From Candidatus Shapirobacteria bacterium (lineage in GTDB: Bacteria; Patescibacteriota; Microgenomatia; UBA12405): 13,146 nt of DNA. The stretch spans positions 1-13,146 of the forward strand of contig JAHBAQ020000044.1 of NCBI GenBank assembly GCA_018500045.2, in the 5' to 3' direction. Below the pieces are notes generated by a model, which ran no database searches, was not told the DNA's origin, and was given only the letters and a program-made list of their open reading frames with translations. The position numbers and the translations under genes are program-made. Position 1 is the first letter of the stretch, and each line of letters begins with the position of its first letter. Shown piece by piece: positions 5,504 through 11,606 of this stretch.

Positions 5504-7778
5504 TTTTTTTCTTTTCGGCCTGGGCAACGATTTCTCTGGTGGCATCAATAGCATCTGGACTAACAGAAATACTAGTAGCACCCCACTTGACTAGTTTTTC
5601 AACTAATTCAGGATAATTACTGGGAGCTTGGCCGCAAATAGAACAACTAATGCCGCGTTTACGGGATTTAATAATCAATCTTTTTAGAGACCAAAGAACG
5701 GCTGGATCCATTTCGTTAAAAGTAGGGGCGACTTCGCTGTTATCACGATCGAGTCCGAGAGTAAGCATAGTTAAATCGTTGCTACCAATAGAAATACCAT
5801 CAATACCAACATCAATAAATTTATCTAAAAGAATGACATTACTGGGAATTTCGGCCATCATAAAAAATTTAAATGAAGGTGAGCGAATAAGACCGTTTTG
5901 ACTGACGATTTTTTTGACTTCGGATAATTCGTGTGGAGTACGAACAAAAGGGATCATTAACCAAAGATTTTTGTAACCGTATTTATTACGAACCATTTTG
6001 ATGGCTTCAAGTTCCATTGAGAAGACATCTTGTGATTGAATGTAGCGGGAAGCGCCACGGAAACCCATTAATGGATTTGGTTCTTCTGGTTCATAAAGTT
6101 TTCCCCATTTAAGATGACGATATTCATTGGTTTTGAAATCACTAGCCCGATAAATAACTGGACGAGGATTGAAGGCTTTGCAAAATTTAAGTAGATCTTT
6201 GGCAAGTTGAAGAGTAAATTCCTTTTGACGACCTTGAGCAATCATATATTTAGGATGCATACCAATATTAGCCATCATAAATTCGGCTCGGAGTAATCCA
6301 ATGCCGTCAACGTTTCTTTTAGCCATAGTGTCGGCTAAGTCTGGCTCACCTAAATTAACGTAAATTTTAGTGGCAGTCTTTTTTTGAACTTTAGAAGTGG
6401 ATGCCTTGAGATCTTTATTTTCTTTTTGGCTTGTTCCAACTAAATCGCCTTTCCATATTTGACCGGTAGTACCGTTGATGGTAACAATATCCCCTTCTTT
6501 AAAATCTTTAGTGGCGGTTTTGGCACCGACAACACAAGGTACACCAAGCTCGCGGCTAACAATGGCAGCGTGAGAAGTTTGGCCACCTTTGTCGGTAATA
6601 ATGCCGTTAACTTTTTTCATGGCGGGGACAAAGTCGGGGGTGGTCATTGTAGTAACTAATACCTGACCTTTTTGGGCTCGAGTGATTTCTTTTGGGTCTT
6701 TGATAATAACAACAACTCCAGAAGAAAGACCTGGACTAGCTGGTTCTCCAGTAAGATAAGCTTCCTGAGTAATAGTTTGTTTTTGGTCGGCAACTTTTTC
6801 TTTACTGGATTCGAGGGTGGTAATTGGTCGAGTTTGAACGATATAAAGTTGTCCCCTGTCGATAGCGAATTCAATATCTTGAGGTCGGCCGTAATGATTG
6901 TGAAGTTTTTGACCGATTTTGGCAATTTTTAGTGCCATAGCGGTGTTAATTTTTTTCTTGTCTCTTTTGCTTTTAGGGACTGGAACTTCGTGAGTTTCAT
7001 CTTGACCACGAGTGAGTTGAACATCTTGATGAATGTGGTTTTCTGAAGTAATTTCCCAATTTGATTTGTTGATTATGTATTGTTCTGGAGTAATTTTCCC
7101 TTGGACAATATATTCGCCTAATCCCCAGATAGTTTCGACAATAATTTGGGTTTTGTCGCCGGTAACAGGGTTGGCAGTAAACATAATACCGGAAATTTCG
7201 GAGTTGATTAATTTTTGCACCGGAACAGCAACACCGATTTTAAAATGATCGTAATGCTTTTTGACTTGGTAAAAAATAGAACGAGAAGTAAAAAGACTGG
7301 ACCAACAATCGCGAACTCTGTCAACAACATTAACTTCACCGATAACATTAAGGAAGGTGTCGCCTTGACCGGCAAATGAAGCATCGGCAGAATCTTCCGA
7401 TGTGGCAGAGGTACGAACAGCGACAGGGACATTTTTAAGGCCACCAAAACCGGAAAGCTTTTTGTAAGCTTTCATAATCTCTAATGAGAGTGATTGACTG
7501 ACAGGAGTTTTTTTGATTAAGGCACGAATTTTTTTGGAAGCGGCAAGAAGTTGATCTGGTTGATCGACATCGGTAATTTTGAGAATATCTTTAATTTTTG
7601 GCTTAAGATTATTATCTTCAATGAATTGAAAGTAAGCGGATGAAGTAACTACAAAACCATTGGGTACAGGAATACCGAGTTGATACATTTCACCTAAGTT
7701 CCCACCCTTGCCGCCAACAATATTAACGTCTTCTAAATCAACCTGATTGAACCAAAGAACATTGGCAGTGTTTTTCAT
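5490..7778 (-). CDS. ppsA: Phosphoenolpyruvate synthase (pyruvate, water dikinase)
   Basis: The enzyme converts pyruvate, ATP and water to PEP, AMP and phosphate, feeding gluconeogenesis, or runs in reverse in some fermenters. All three domains are present in 762 residues (E. coli PpsA is about 790). The N-terminal ATP-grasp domain covers about 1-320 (GGKGGNLGEM at 22-31, VRTSATSEDS at 121-130, VQTRPITT near its end). The swivelling phosphohistidine domain covers about 345-445, with catalytic His403 in KGGQTSHAAIVSRELG. The C-terminal PEP/pyruvate TIM barrel covers about 470-755, with GIGLLRAEF and the catalytic Cys715 in SICGQAPS. The SICGQAPS motif favours PEP synthase over pyruvate phosphate dikinase. 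It is a single-gene unit with its own promoter, whose -10 ends six bases before the ATG, and it converges on rsmI with a 14-base overlap. Confidence 0.95.
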   Translation of the reverse strand: MKNTANVLWFNQVDLEDVNIVGGKGGNLGEMYQLGIPVPNGFVVTSSAYFQFIEDNNLKPKIKDILKITDVDQPDQLLAASKKIRALIKKTPVSQSLSLEIMKAYKKLSGFGGLKNVPVAVRTSATSEDSADASFAGQGDTFLNVIGEVNVVDRVRDCWSSLFTSRSIFYQVKKHYDHFKIGVAVPVQKLINSEISGIMFTANPVTGDKTQIIVETIWGLGEYIVQGKITPEQYIINKSNWEITSENHIHQDVQLTRGQDETHEVPVPKSKRDKKKINTAMALKIAKIGQKLHNHYGRPQDIEFAIDRGQLYIVQTRPITTLESSKEKVADQKQTITQEAYLTGEPASPGLSSGVVVIIKDPKEITRAQKGQVLVTTMTTPDFVPAMKKVNGIITDKGGQTSHAAIVSRELGVPCVVGAKTATKDFKEGDIVTINGTTGQIWKGDLVGTSQKENKDLKASTSKVQKKTATKIYVNLGEPDLADTMAKRNVDGIGLLRAEFMMANIGMHPKYMIAQGRQKEFTLQLAKDLLKFCKAFNPRPVIYRASDFKTNEYRHLKWGKLYEPEEPNPLMGFRGASRYIQSQDVFSMELEAIKMVRNKYGYKNLWLMIPFVRTPHELSEVKKIVSQNGLIRSPSFKFFMMAEIPSNVILLDKFIDVGIDGISIGSNDLTMLTLGLDRDNSEVAPTFNEMDPAVLWSLKRLIIKSRKRGISCSICGQAPSNYPELVEKLVKWGATSISVSPDAIDATREIVAQAEKKKITQK

Positions 7779-7784
7779 ATAAAA

Positions 7785-7814
7785 AGGATAACAGAAAAAT
7801 ACATAACCTGTCTA
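7785..7814 (-). promoter_or_regulatory. ppsA promoter (-35 TAGACA, 18-base spacer, extended -10 TGT-TATCCT)
   Basis: On the - strand TAGACA (7814-7809, five of six) is followed after 18 bases by TATCCT (7790-7785) preceded by TGT. Six bases then separate the -10 from the ATG at 7778, placing the predicted transcription start on the start codon itself (leaderless). Confidence 0.55.
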
Positions 7815-7815
7815 G

Positions 7816-7842
7816 TTAGCAGTCTTATATGATGACTGCTAA
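7816..7842. repeat. Perfect 9-bp inverted repeat just upstream of the ppsA -35
   Basis: TTAGCAGTC (7816-7824) and GACTGCTAA (7834-7842) are exact complements around a nine-base centre. The repeat sits two bases beyond the ppsA -35 box, where an activator or repressor site would lie. In the cupin direction it is not followed by a T-run, so an intrinsic terminator is less likely. Confidence 0.6.
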
Positions 7843-7860
7843 TAGTAGGTTCAAATTTAA

Positions 7861-7883
7861 TTTTACCTATCTTTTGGGTAAAA
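7861..7883. repeat. 7-bp inverted repeat TTTTACC / GGTAAAA
   Basis: The arms are at 7861-7867 and 7877-7883 with a nine-base loop. The hairpin is weak. Downstream of the cupin gene on the - strand it is followed by only short T stretches, so it is at best a weak terminator or an operator. Confidence 0.4.
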
Positions 7884-7900
7884 ATTTATGTATCAAAGTG

Positions 7901-7921
7901 ATAAATAGTATTCTTATTTAT
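7901..7921. repeat. 7-bp inverted repeat ATAAATA / TATTTAT
   Basis: The arms are at 7901-7907 and 7915-7921 with a seven-base centre, 13 bases past the cupin stop codon. It consists entirely of A/T pairs, so it may be a binding site or chance AT-rich sequence. Confidence 0.3.
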
Positions 7922-7934
7922 ATAAAAATATTAT

Positions 7935-8348
7935 TTACTGATTGGGTGTCCAACCGCGGTTTTGTTGTTGACGGAGACTTTCGGTTTCGTCAGGTCTTTT
8001 GTAGTCATCTTGATAACGATAAGTGGTACCGGTTTCCGGAGTGGAAGCTTCTAAAATAATGGCATTTTTGACACCAATCATACGGTGGACTAATCCAACT
8101 GGGATGTTATAACCCTTTTTGAGTTCCATATGAACAGTTTCAAGATGATCAGTATTTGGACCAAGAACTAAATCGGCTTGACCTTCGATAAGAACAAAAG
8201 TTTCAACTTTTTCGGTATGAGATTGGAGTGAAAGTCGAGCACCATCATTAATTTGAATTTGTTTGAAAGTGTATTTCAAGTCAGGGGTAGTATAAATAAT
8301 TTCTTGGCCCCAGGGTTTAGTAATGGTTTCCATACTTGATTTTAACAT
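7935..8348 (-). CDS. Cupin of phosphomannose-isomerase type II-like family
   Basis: The 137-residue single-cupin protein resembles the C-terminal isomerase domain of bifunctional mannose-6-phosphate isomerase/mannose-1-phosphate guanylyltransferase proteins. KPWGQEIIY (11-19) opens the fold. LSLQSHTEKVETFVLIEGQADLVLG (39-63) is cupin motif 1, and YNIPVGLVHRM (80-90) is motif 2. The likely metal ligands are Gln42, His44, Glu49 and His88. A conserved tail, STPETGTTYRYQDDYKRPDE, follows. A stand-alone sugar-phosphate isomerase or a sugar-binding cupin are both possible; the substrate is inferred only from the family. The ATG shares a base with the upstream holA stop (TAATG), so translation is coupled. 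A second in-frame Met at residue 6 is an alternative start. Confidence 0.78.
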   Translation of the reverse strand: MLKSSMETITKPWGQEIIYTTPDLKYTFKQIQINDGARLSLQSHTEKVETFVLIEGQADLVLGPNTDHLETVHMELKKGYNIPVGLVHRMIGVKNAIILEASTPETGTTYRYQDDYKRPDETESLRQQQNRGWTPNQ

Positions 8349-8968
8349 TACTTCATTAGGTTAAGGAGGATTCTTTCGAGAGCCATATCTTTGGAAATGG
8401 CTAATTGACCGGTTTTTGATTGATAATCAAGTTCGATTGTTTGAAGATAAGCAGTTTTGAGAGAATCTGGGTTAAATTTGGAAAAGGTGGTCAGTTGTTT
8501 TCTAAGATTGGATTTGAGCCAGAATAAAAATAATTCAAAAGGTTCTTGTTCTAAAACCTGATGATAAAGAGGAATAAATCTGGAGGCGTTTTTCGGGGCT
8601 AGACTGTTAATACACTTAAAAAGTTTTTTATCGAGAGGAAAAACTTCTGACTTGGCTTGGGGGAATGTTTTTAACTGGGTGACATTGAGGGTTTTGTCTT
8701 GCCAGATGACAATATCAAAAGAATCATTGGATTTAATAATTCTAAGAACTTTATCAAGGATTGGTTTAGAAACAGAAAAGAAATTAAAAAAAACGATAAT
8801 CTTTAGAGAAGTAAAAAGTGATTGGCTATTAATAAAACCATTAATCTGATCAAGGTTGATATCTTTAGAATCGAGACGGAGAATGTCAAAACCAGTTTTT
8901 TGGTCAAGAAAAGAATTGACGGCTTGTCGGCTTTTGAGTTGATCGTCGCCGTGGAAAATATTGATCAC
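8348..8968 (-). CDS. holA: DNA polymerase III delta subunit-like protein (short form)
   Basis: The delta subunit is part of the clamp loader that opens the sliding clamp for the replicative polymerase. The N-terminus INIFHGDDQLKSRQAVNSFL matches the delta opening 'hhhhGDDxxxxxxAxxxh'. The C-terminal part, LKTAYLQTIELDYQSKTGQL followed by ALERILLNLM, matches the conserved end of the domain III helical bundle ('L..l...D...KtG......ale.lll.l'). At 206 residues it is about 130 shorter than typical delta (about 340). The missing stretch is mainly in the middle, so domain II is reduced. The start is GTG at 8968, five bases after a -10 element. The stop overlaps the cupin start as TAATG. Confidence is fair for the family and lower for full delta function. 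Confidence 0.7.
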   Translation of the reverse strand: MINIFHGDDQLKSRQAVNSFLDQKTGFDILRLDSKDINLDQINGFINSQSLFTSLKIIVFFNFFSVSKPILDKVLRIIKSNDSFDIVIWQDKTLNVTQLKTFPQAKSEVFPLDKKLFKCINSLAPKNASRFIPLYHQVLEQEPFELFLFWLKSNLRKQLTTFSKFNPDSLKTAYLQTIELDYQSKTGQLAISKDMALERILLNLMK

Positions 8969-8973
8969 AGGCT

Positions 8974-9002
8974 AGTTTAACAGAAGTAATGTGTTTAGTG
9001 AA
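8974..9002 (-). promoter_or_regulatory. holA-cupin promoter (-35 TTCACT, 17-base spacer, extended -10 TGT-TAAACT)
   Basis: TTCACT (9002-8997) and TAAACT (8979-8974), each four of six to consensus, are spaced by 17 bases with a TG extension before the -10. Five bases separate the -10 from the GTG start at 8968, again predicting a leaderless or near-leaderless mRNA. It lies back to back with the tRNA promoter. Confidence 0.45.
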
Positions 9003-9017
9003 AAAAGTAAATTATTC

Positions 9018-9026
9018 TGATACAAT
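9018..9026 (+). promoter_or_regulatory. Extended -10 promoter for tRNA-Glu
   Basis: TGA-TACAAT (five of six in the hexamer plus the TG motif) lies 12 bases before the tRNA 5' end, so transcription would start about six bases upstream of the mature tRNA. No convincing -35 is seen. Confidence 0.55.
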
Positions 9027-9038
9027 ATCACGTACTTT

Positions 9039-9112
9039 GGCTCCGTCGTCTAGTGGCCTAGGACACCTGGCTTTCATCCAGGTAATCGAGGGTTCGACTC
9101 CCTCCGGAGTCA
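9039..9112 (+). tRNA. tRNA-Glu (anticodon UUC)
   Basis: A complete cloverleaf is visible. The acceptor stem is GGCTCCG (9039-9045) with CGGAGTC (9105-9111, one G-U pair), and the discriminator is A at 9112. The D stem is GTC/GAC (9048-9050/9062-9064). The anticodon stem is CCTGG/CCAGG around the loop CTTTCAT, with anticodon TTC at 9073-9075. The T arm is GAGGG-TTCGACT-CCCTC. The 3' CCA is not encoded (CAGG follows the discriminator), so it must be added by tRNA nucleotidyltransferase. An ORF starts seven bases later on the same strand. Confidence 0.97.
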
Positions 9113-9119
9113 CAGGTTT

Positions 9120-9584
9120 ATGGGAAACGAAAAATGTGTACACCAAGTTGTAACAAAACCTTATTCTCCAGAGAGATTTAATAGTGGTGTTTTTATAGAG
9201 CCAAAAGTAAGTGATATAGAAATTACAGGTGTCTTTTTTGAGACGAGTTTTTTAGTTGGAAGTATGAGTAAGTCTAATCTAACGCAATTATTAATTGATC
9301 TTTACAATGAAAAATACAGGTTAGTTGATAATAAACCGAATATTTTTTTTCATTTATCTTCAATTAAAAAAGAGACTGATGAGGTGAGTCAAAGTTTGCA
9401 ATATTTTACGTCTGATGTTCGGTTTGGTAATTTAAATAGCGATGGGTTCTATCGAACTGTTATAGACGGAAAACAAATAGATTATTCCCGTTCGAAAAGA
9501 TACATAGGGGAAATATTAAGACTATATCGCAGGGATGTTGTTGATATTAAGGGTATTTATAGCGGATATGTTACTGAAAAGTAA
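9120..9584 (+). CDS. Hypothetical protein directly downstream of tRNA-Glu
   Basis: This 154-residue protein matches no family I recognise. It is mixed alpha/beta, with no signal peptide or clear TM segment. It has hydrophobic strand-like stretches (ITGVFFETSFLVGSM, NIFFHLSSI), a basic, Tyr-rich C-terminal region (YSRSKRYIGEILRLYRRDVVDI) and one cysteine (Cys6). The ATG at 9120 is only seven bases after the tRNA discriminator base, with no room for its own promoter. It is therefore probably co-transcribed with the tRNA and released by 3' processing of the tRNA, leaving a nearly leaderless mRNA. It ends 10 bases from the convergent secreted-protein gene. The uninterrupted frame of this length between the tRNA and the next gene supports a real gene. 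A later Met at residue 49 is an unlikely alternative start. Confidence 0.6.
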   Translation: MGNEKCVHQVVTKPYSPERFNSGVFIEPKVSDIEITGVFFETSFLVGSMSKSNLTQLLIDLYNEKYRLVDNKPNIFFHLSSIKKETDEVSQSLQYFTSDVRFGNLNSDGFYRTVIDGKQIDYSRSKRYIGEILRLYRRDVVDIKGIYSGYVTEK

Positions 9585-9594
9585 TAAAACTGAT

Positions 9595-10824
9595 CTATAA
9601 TTCTGTCCAGTACATAACACTCCACATTTTGATTTGTTCTTCGCCTTTGGTAACAAGTTTTTGGGTCCAATTGGGAGTAGTTTTGTCTTTGTAGTATAAG
9701 AGAGCTGAGTGACCAGCATCCATTTCGATAGCAGTAATACAGCCAAGATTTTTGGCTAATTGGGCAGCGGTGTGCGGAGTATATCCTTTGGCAGTGGTGA
9801 TTTGAATAAAATTATGAGAATTAACTTGGCAAATAATTTGTCTGAGGCCATAACCTTGTTTGGCTTTTTTGGCTCTGGAAGTTACTTTGCCGTTTAGAAC
9901 ATAATAACCAAAACTGGAAATAGTGTTTTGGACTCCCTGATCAATAATTGATTGGTAAAATTCGGTTCTTTGGGCTATTTTTGTGGCAGTATTTTGACTA
10001 GGATTAGGGTTTTTATTTTCAGCAAAAAGAGTCAAAGAATTATCTTTGGTTATACCAGTAATCATCATTCTGCGGCTGGGTGATTTTGGATCATTACGGC
10101 CTATTTGACCGTTTATTAGAACTAGGCCAGTACCGGTATGAGTTTTCCAATATTTACTGTTATTGTAATAAGCGTTGTGGTTAACATGAATGTCGTTATT
10201 GAAAGCGACAGCAATTTTGTCTTTAATAAGACCATTGCTACCTAAATTTTTAGCAATAAATTTTAATTTAGTATATTTTTTACCGGAATCATCGTAAGAG
10301 AATTTTTTTAGTTGCTGATAAGGTTGCTTGGCCCAAATATGGACGGCATAGTAATCTTTTTTCTTGTATTCTACCCAGACTTTTAGAGAGTCACTTAAGG
10401 CTTGGTATTTGATATTTTTGGTGGGAATAATGGGCTGTGTGGGGTCTTGATTAGTTGTTTGGGTGTCAGTGGATTTAGAAGTAAAAGTATTATCATCTTC
10501 TTCTGTTTGGGTGCAACAAACCTGTGACGGGTTATCACAATCAGCCAGAGCAATAATAGCATTCTTACTGTCGGTACAAATTTTTTCGTTAGCAACACAG
10601 ATACCGTCGGACATTTGGCATTCAGAGCCTGATTTAATGGCAATACTTTCGCCATAATCGTCACCAATATTACTCGAGGCAGCATCACTTCGGTTTTCCT
10701 GATTTTGTTGAACTAGTTTTAGAGAAAATGGCAAAGCAATGAACAGAAAAACTATTCCAATGATTGATAAATTTGGCCGGATTTTTTTTGATTGATATTT
10801 CATAAATACTTTATCTGATTTCAT
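9595..10824 (-). CDS. Secreted/anchored protein with six-Cys module and phosphodiester-glycosidase (NAGPA-like) domain
   Basis: The 409-residue protein has a basic N-terminus, one TM or signal segment (about 18-38, LSIIGIVFLFIALPFSLKL) and a short linker ending ENRSDAASS. A compact cysteine module follows, with Cys69, 76, 83, 96, 103 and 104 ending in VCC, resembling clip-type disulfide modules. Next comes a Thr/Gln/Pro linker (about 110-135). From about 140 to the end it resembles the NAGPA family (PF09992): SRRMMITGITKDNSLTLF, FGYYVLNGKV and, near the C-terminus, IEMDAGHSALLYY (369-373 = DAGHS, in place of the usual DGG-S). Family members remove sugars linked through phosphodiesters; the substrate here is unknown. 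Start: ATG at 10824 or at 10803 (residue 8, MKYQSKK), which would still keep the TM segment. Neither has a clear ribosome-binding site. It converges with the tRNA-linked ORF. Confidence 0.72.
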   Translation of the reverse strand: MKSDKVFMKYQSKKIRPNLSIIGIVFLFIALPFSLKLVQQNQENRSDAASSNIGDDYGESIAIKSGSECQMSDGICVANEKICTDSKNAIIALADCDNPSQVCCTQTEEDDNTFTSKSTDTQTTNQDPTQPIIPTKNIKYQALSDSLKVWVEYKKKDYYAVHIWAKQPYQQLKKFSYDDSGKKYTKLKFIAKNLGSNGLIKDKIAVAFNNDIHVNHNAYYNNSKYWKTHTGTGLVLINGQIGRNDPKSPSRRMMITGITKDNSLTLFAENKNPNPSQNTATKIAQRTEFYQSIIDQGVQNTISSFGYYVLNGKVTSRAKKAKQGYGLRQIICQVNSHNFIQITTAKGYTPHTAAQLAKNLGCITAIEMDAGHSALLYYKDKTTPNWTQKLVTKGEEQIKMWSVMYWTEL

Positions 10825-10903
10825 TCTACAAAATTAATCAGTTTTTACAAATAAAGGTTTTTTGAGAAATAATCGACTTATAAAGTATCATTTTGTAATT
10901 ATT

Positions 10904-10912
10904 TGATATAAT
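10904..10912 (+). promoter_or_regulatory. Extended -10 promoter (TGA-TATAAT) of the HAD-like gene
   Basis: A perfect TATAAT (10907-10912) is preceded by TGA, without a good -35. Transcription would start near 10919, giving a leader of about 26 bases before the ATG at 10945. This is the one promoter in the window with a clear 5' leader. Confidence 0.6.
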
Positions 10913-10924
10913 AAGCGAATTGTT

Positions 10925-10937
10925 CCCTAATATAGGG
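10925..10937 (+). promoter_or_regulatory. Leader hairpin CCCTA-ATA-TAGGG before the HAD-like gene
   Basis: A perfect 5-bp inverted repeat with a three-base centre lies inside the predicted leader, seven bases before the ATG. Its 3' arm contains AGGG, the only Shine-Dalgarno-like purine run near this start, so pairing would hide it. It could also be a protein-binding operator. Confidence 0.4.
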
Positions 10938-10944
10938 TTAATTT

Positions 10945-11598
10945 ATGGAAATTGAAAGTTTATTAAATCCTTCAGGATCGGTTTTAAATTTTAGAAGTGA
11001 AATAGTTAGAAATAATTTTGCTGCTGTTGGTGAACCACCGAGGTCTTTTAATGTTGCTAGAGTAAAAGATATTAGAGTTTTGTTAGAGTCGGGACCAATT
11101 GCTGAATCAAGGGGCTCTTTGGTAGTTTTGGATATTGATGGAGTTTTGATTAATCCATTTAATGGAAGGCGTAACTTGGATAACTTAAAAACTGCCGGTA
11201 GGTTTATTGAGAGGGCTTCAAAAGTGATTTTTTCAACTTCAAGGAAACAACCAGATGATAATGACCTTGTTTGGCAAAGGTTTGGTAAAAATGATTTAGC
11301 AATAACCCGTTACCCTTATATTAGTTTGGAGTCTCAGGAAAATCTGGAAAGGTTTGTTAAGAGATGTAATTCGAGATGTGAAGTTGATTTTGTGGTCGGT
11401 CGGAATAAATTGCGATATGGTGATGAGATGATTAAAGGTTCAGTAGTGACTGCTTTAAAACAGAATAAAAACGTGGTGATTGTGGGGAGTAATTGGGTGG
11501 ATAGGGGTATAGTCAGGAGACTAGCAACCGGAGTAGATATGTGTGGTGGGGATACGAGTAGAATATTTTATGTAGATACGGGTCATTGGTTGATATAA
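10945..11598 (+). CDS. HAD-superfamily-like protein (putative phosphatase)
   Basis: This 217-residue protein has an N-terminal extension of about 55 residues with no recognised domain, then a HAD-like core. Motif I is LVVLDIDGVLIN (59-70), with the nucleophile Asp63 and acid/base Asp65. Motif II is VIFSTSRK (94-101). Lys164 is a candidate motif III lysine. Motif IV is NVVIVGSNWVDRGIV (176-190), where the first acidic residue of the usual GDxxxD is Ser182 and the second, Asp186, is kept. HAD enzymes move phosphoryl groups using an aspartyl intermediate; the substrate is unknown. The altered motif IV could weaken Mg2+ binding. The gene is followed by ung, whose promoter overlaps its last codons, so the two are close but may be partly independently expressed. 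Confidence 0.65.
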   Translation: MEIESLLNPSGSVLNFRSEIVRNNFAAVGEPPRSFNVARVKDIRVLLESGPIAESRGSLVVLDIDGVLINPFNGRRNLDNLKTAGRFIERASKVIFSTSRKQPDDNDLVWQRFGKNDLAITRYPYISLESQENLERFVKRCNSRCEVDFVVGRNKLRYGDEMIKGSVVTALKQNKNVVIVGSNWVDRGIVRRLATGVDMCGGDTSRIFYVDTGHWLI

Positions 11599-11599
11599 T
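11591..11599 (+). promoter_or_regulatory. Extended -10 promoter for ung, overlapping the upstream stop codon
   Basis: TGA-TATAAT (perfect hexamer 11594-11599) contains the TAA stop of the HAD-like gene (11596-11598). Seven bases separate it from the ung ATG at 11607, predicting a leaderless ung mRNA. The same extended -10 occurs at 10904-10912. No good -35 is present. Confidence 0.55.
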
Positions 11600-11606
11600 T
11601 TTAGAA

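Noticed and set aside
6656..6932. Open frames on both strands inside ppsA
   Set aside because: They lie within a gene with clear catalytic motifs, have no ribosome-binding or promoter signal and show no family pattern; they are shadows of the ppsA frame.
7816..7842. Intrinsic terminator of the cupin gene
   Set aside because: The hairpin is not followed by a T-run on the - strand and sits right at the ppsA promoter, so a regulatory site is more likely.
9039..9112. Attachment site for an integrated element at the tRNA gene
   Set aside because: No direct repeat of the tRNA 3' end and no integrase were seen in the window.
10395..10688. Alternate-frame ORFs (both strands) over the cysteine module of the secreted protein
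   Set aside because: The regular cysteine spacing in the long frame shows which frame is coding.
11586..11606. TTG start of ung at 11586
   Set aside because: It overlaps the previous gene and adds residues not found in the family; ATG 11607 fits the family length and the promoter spacing.
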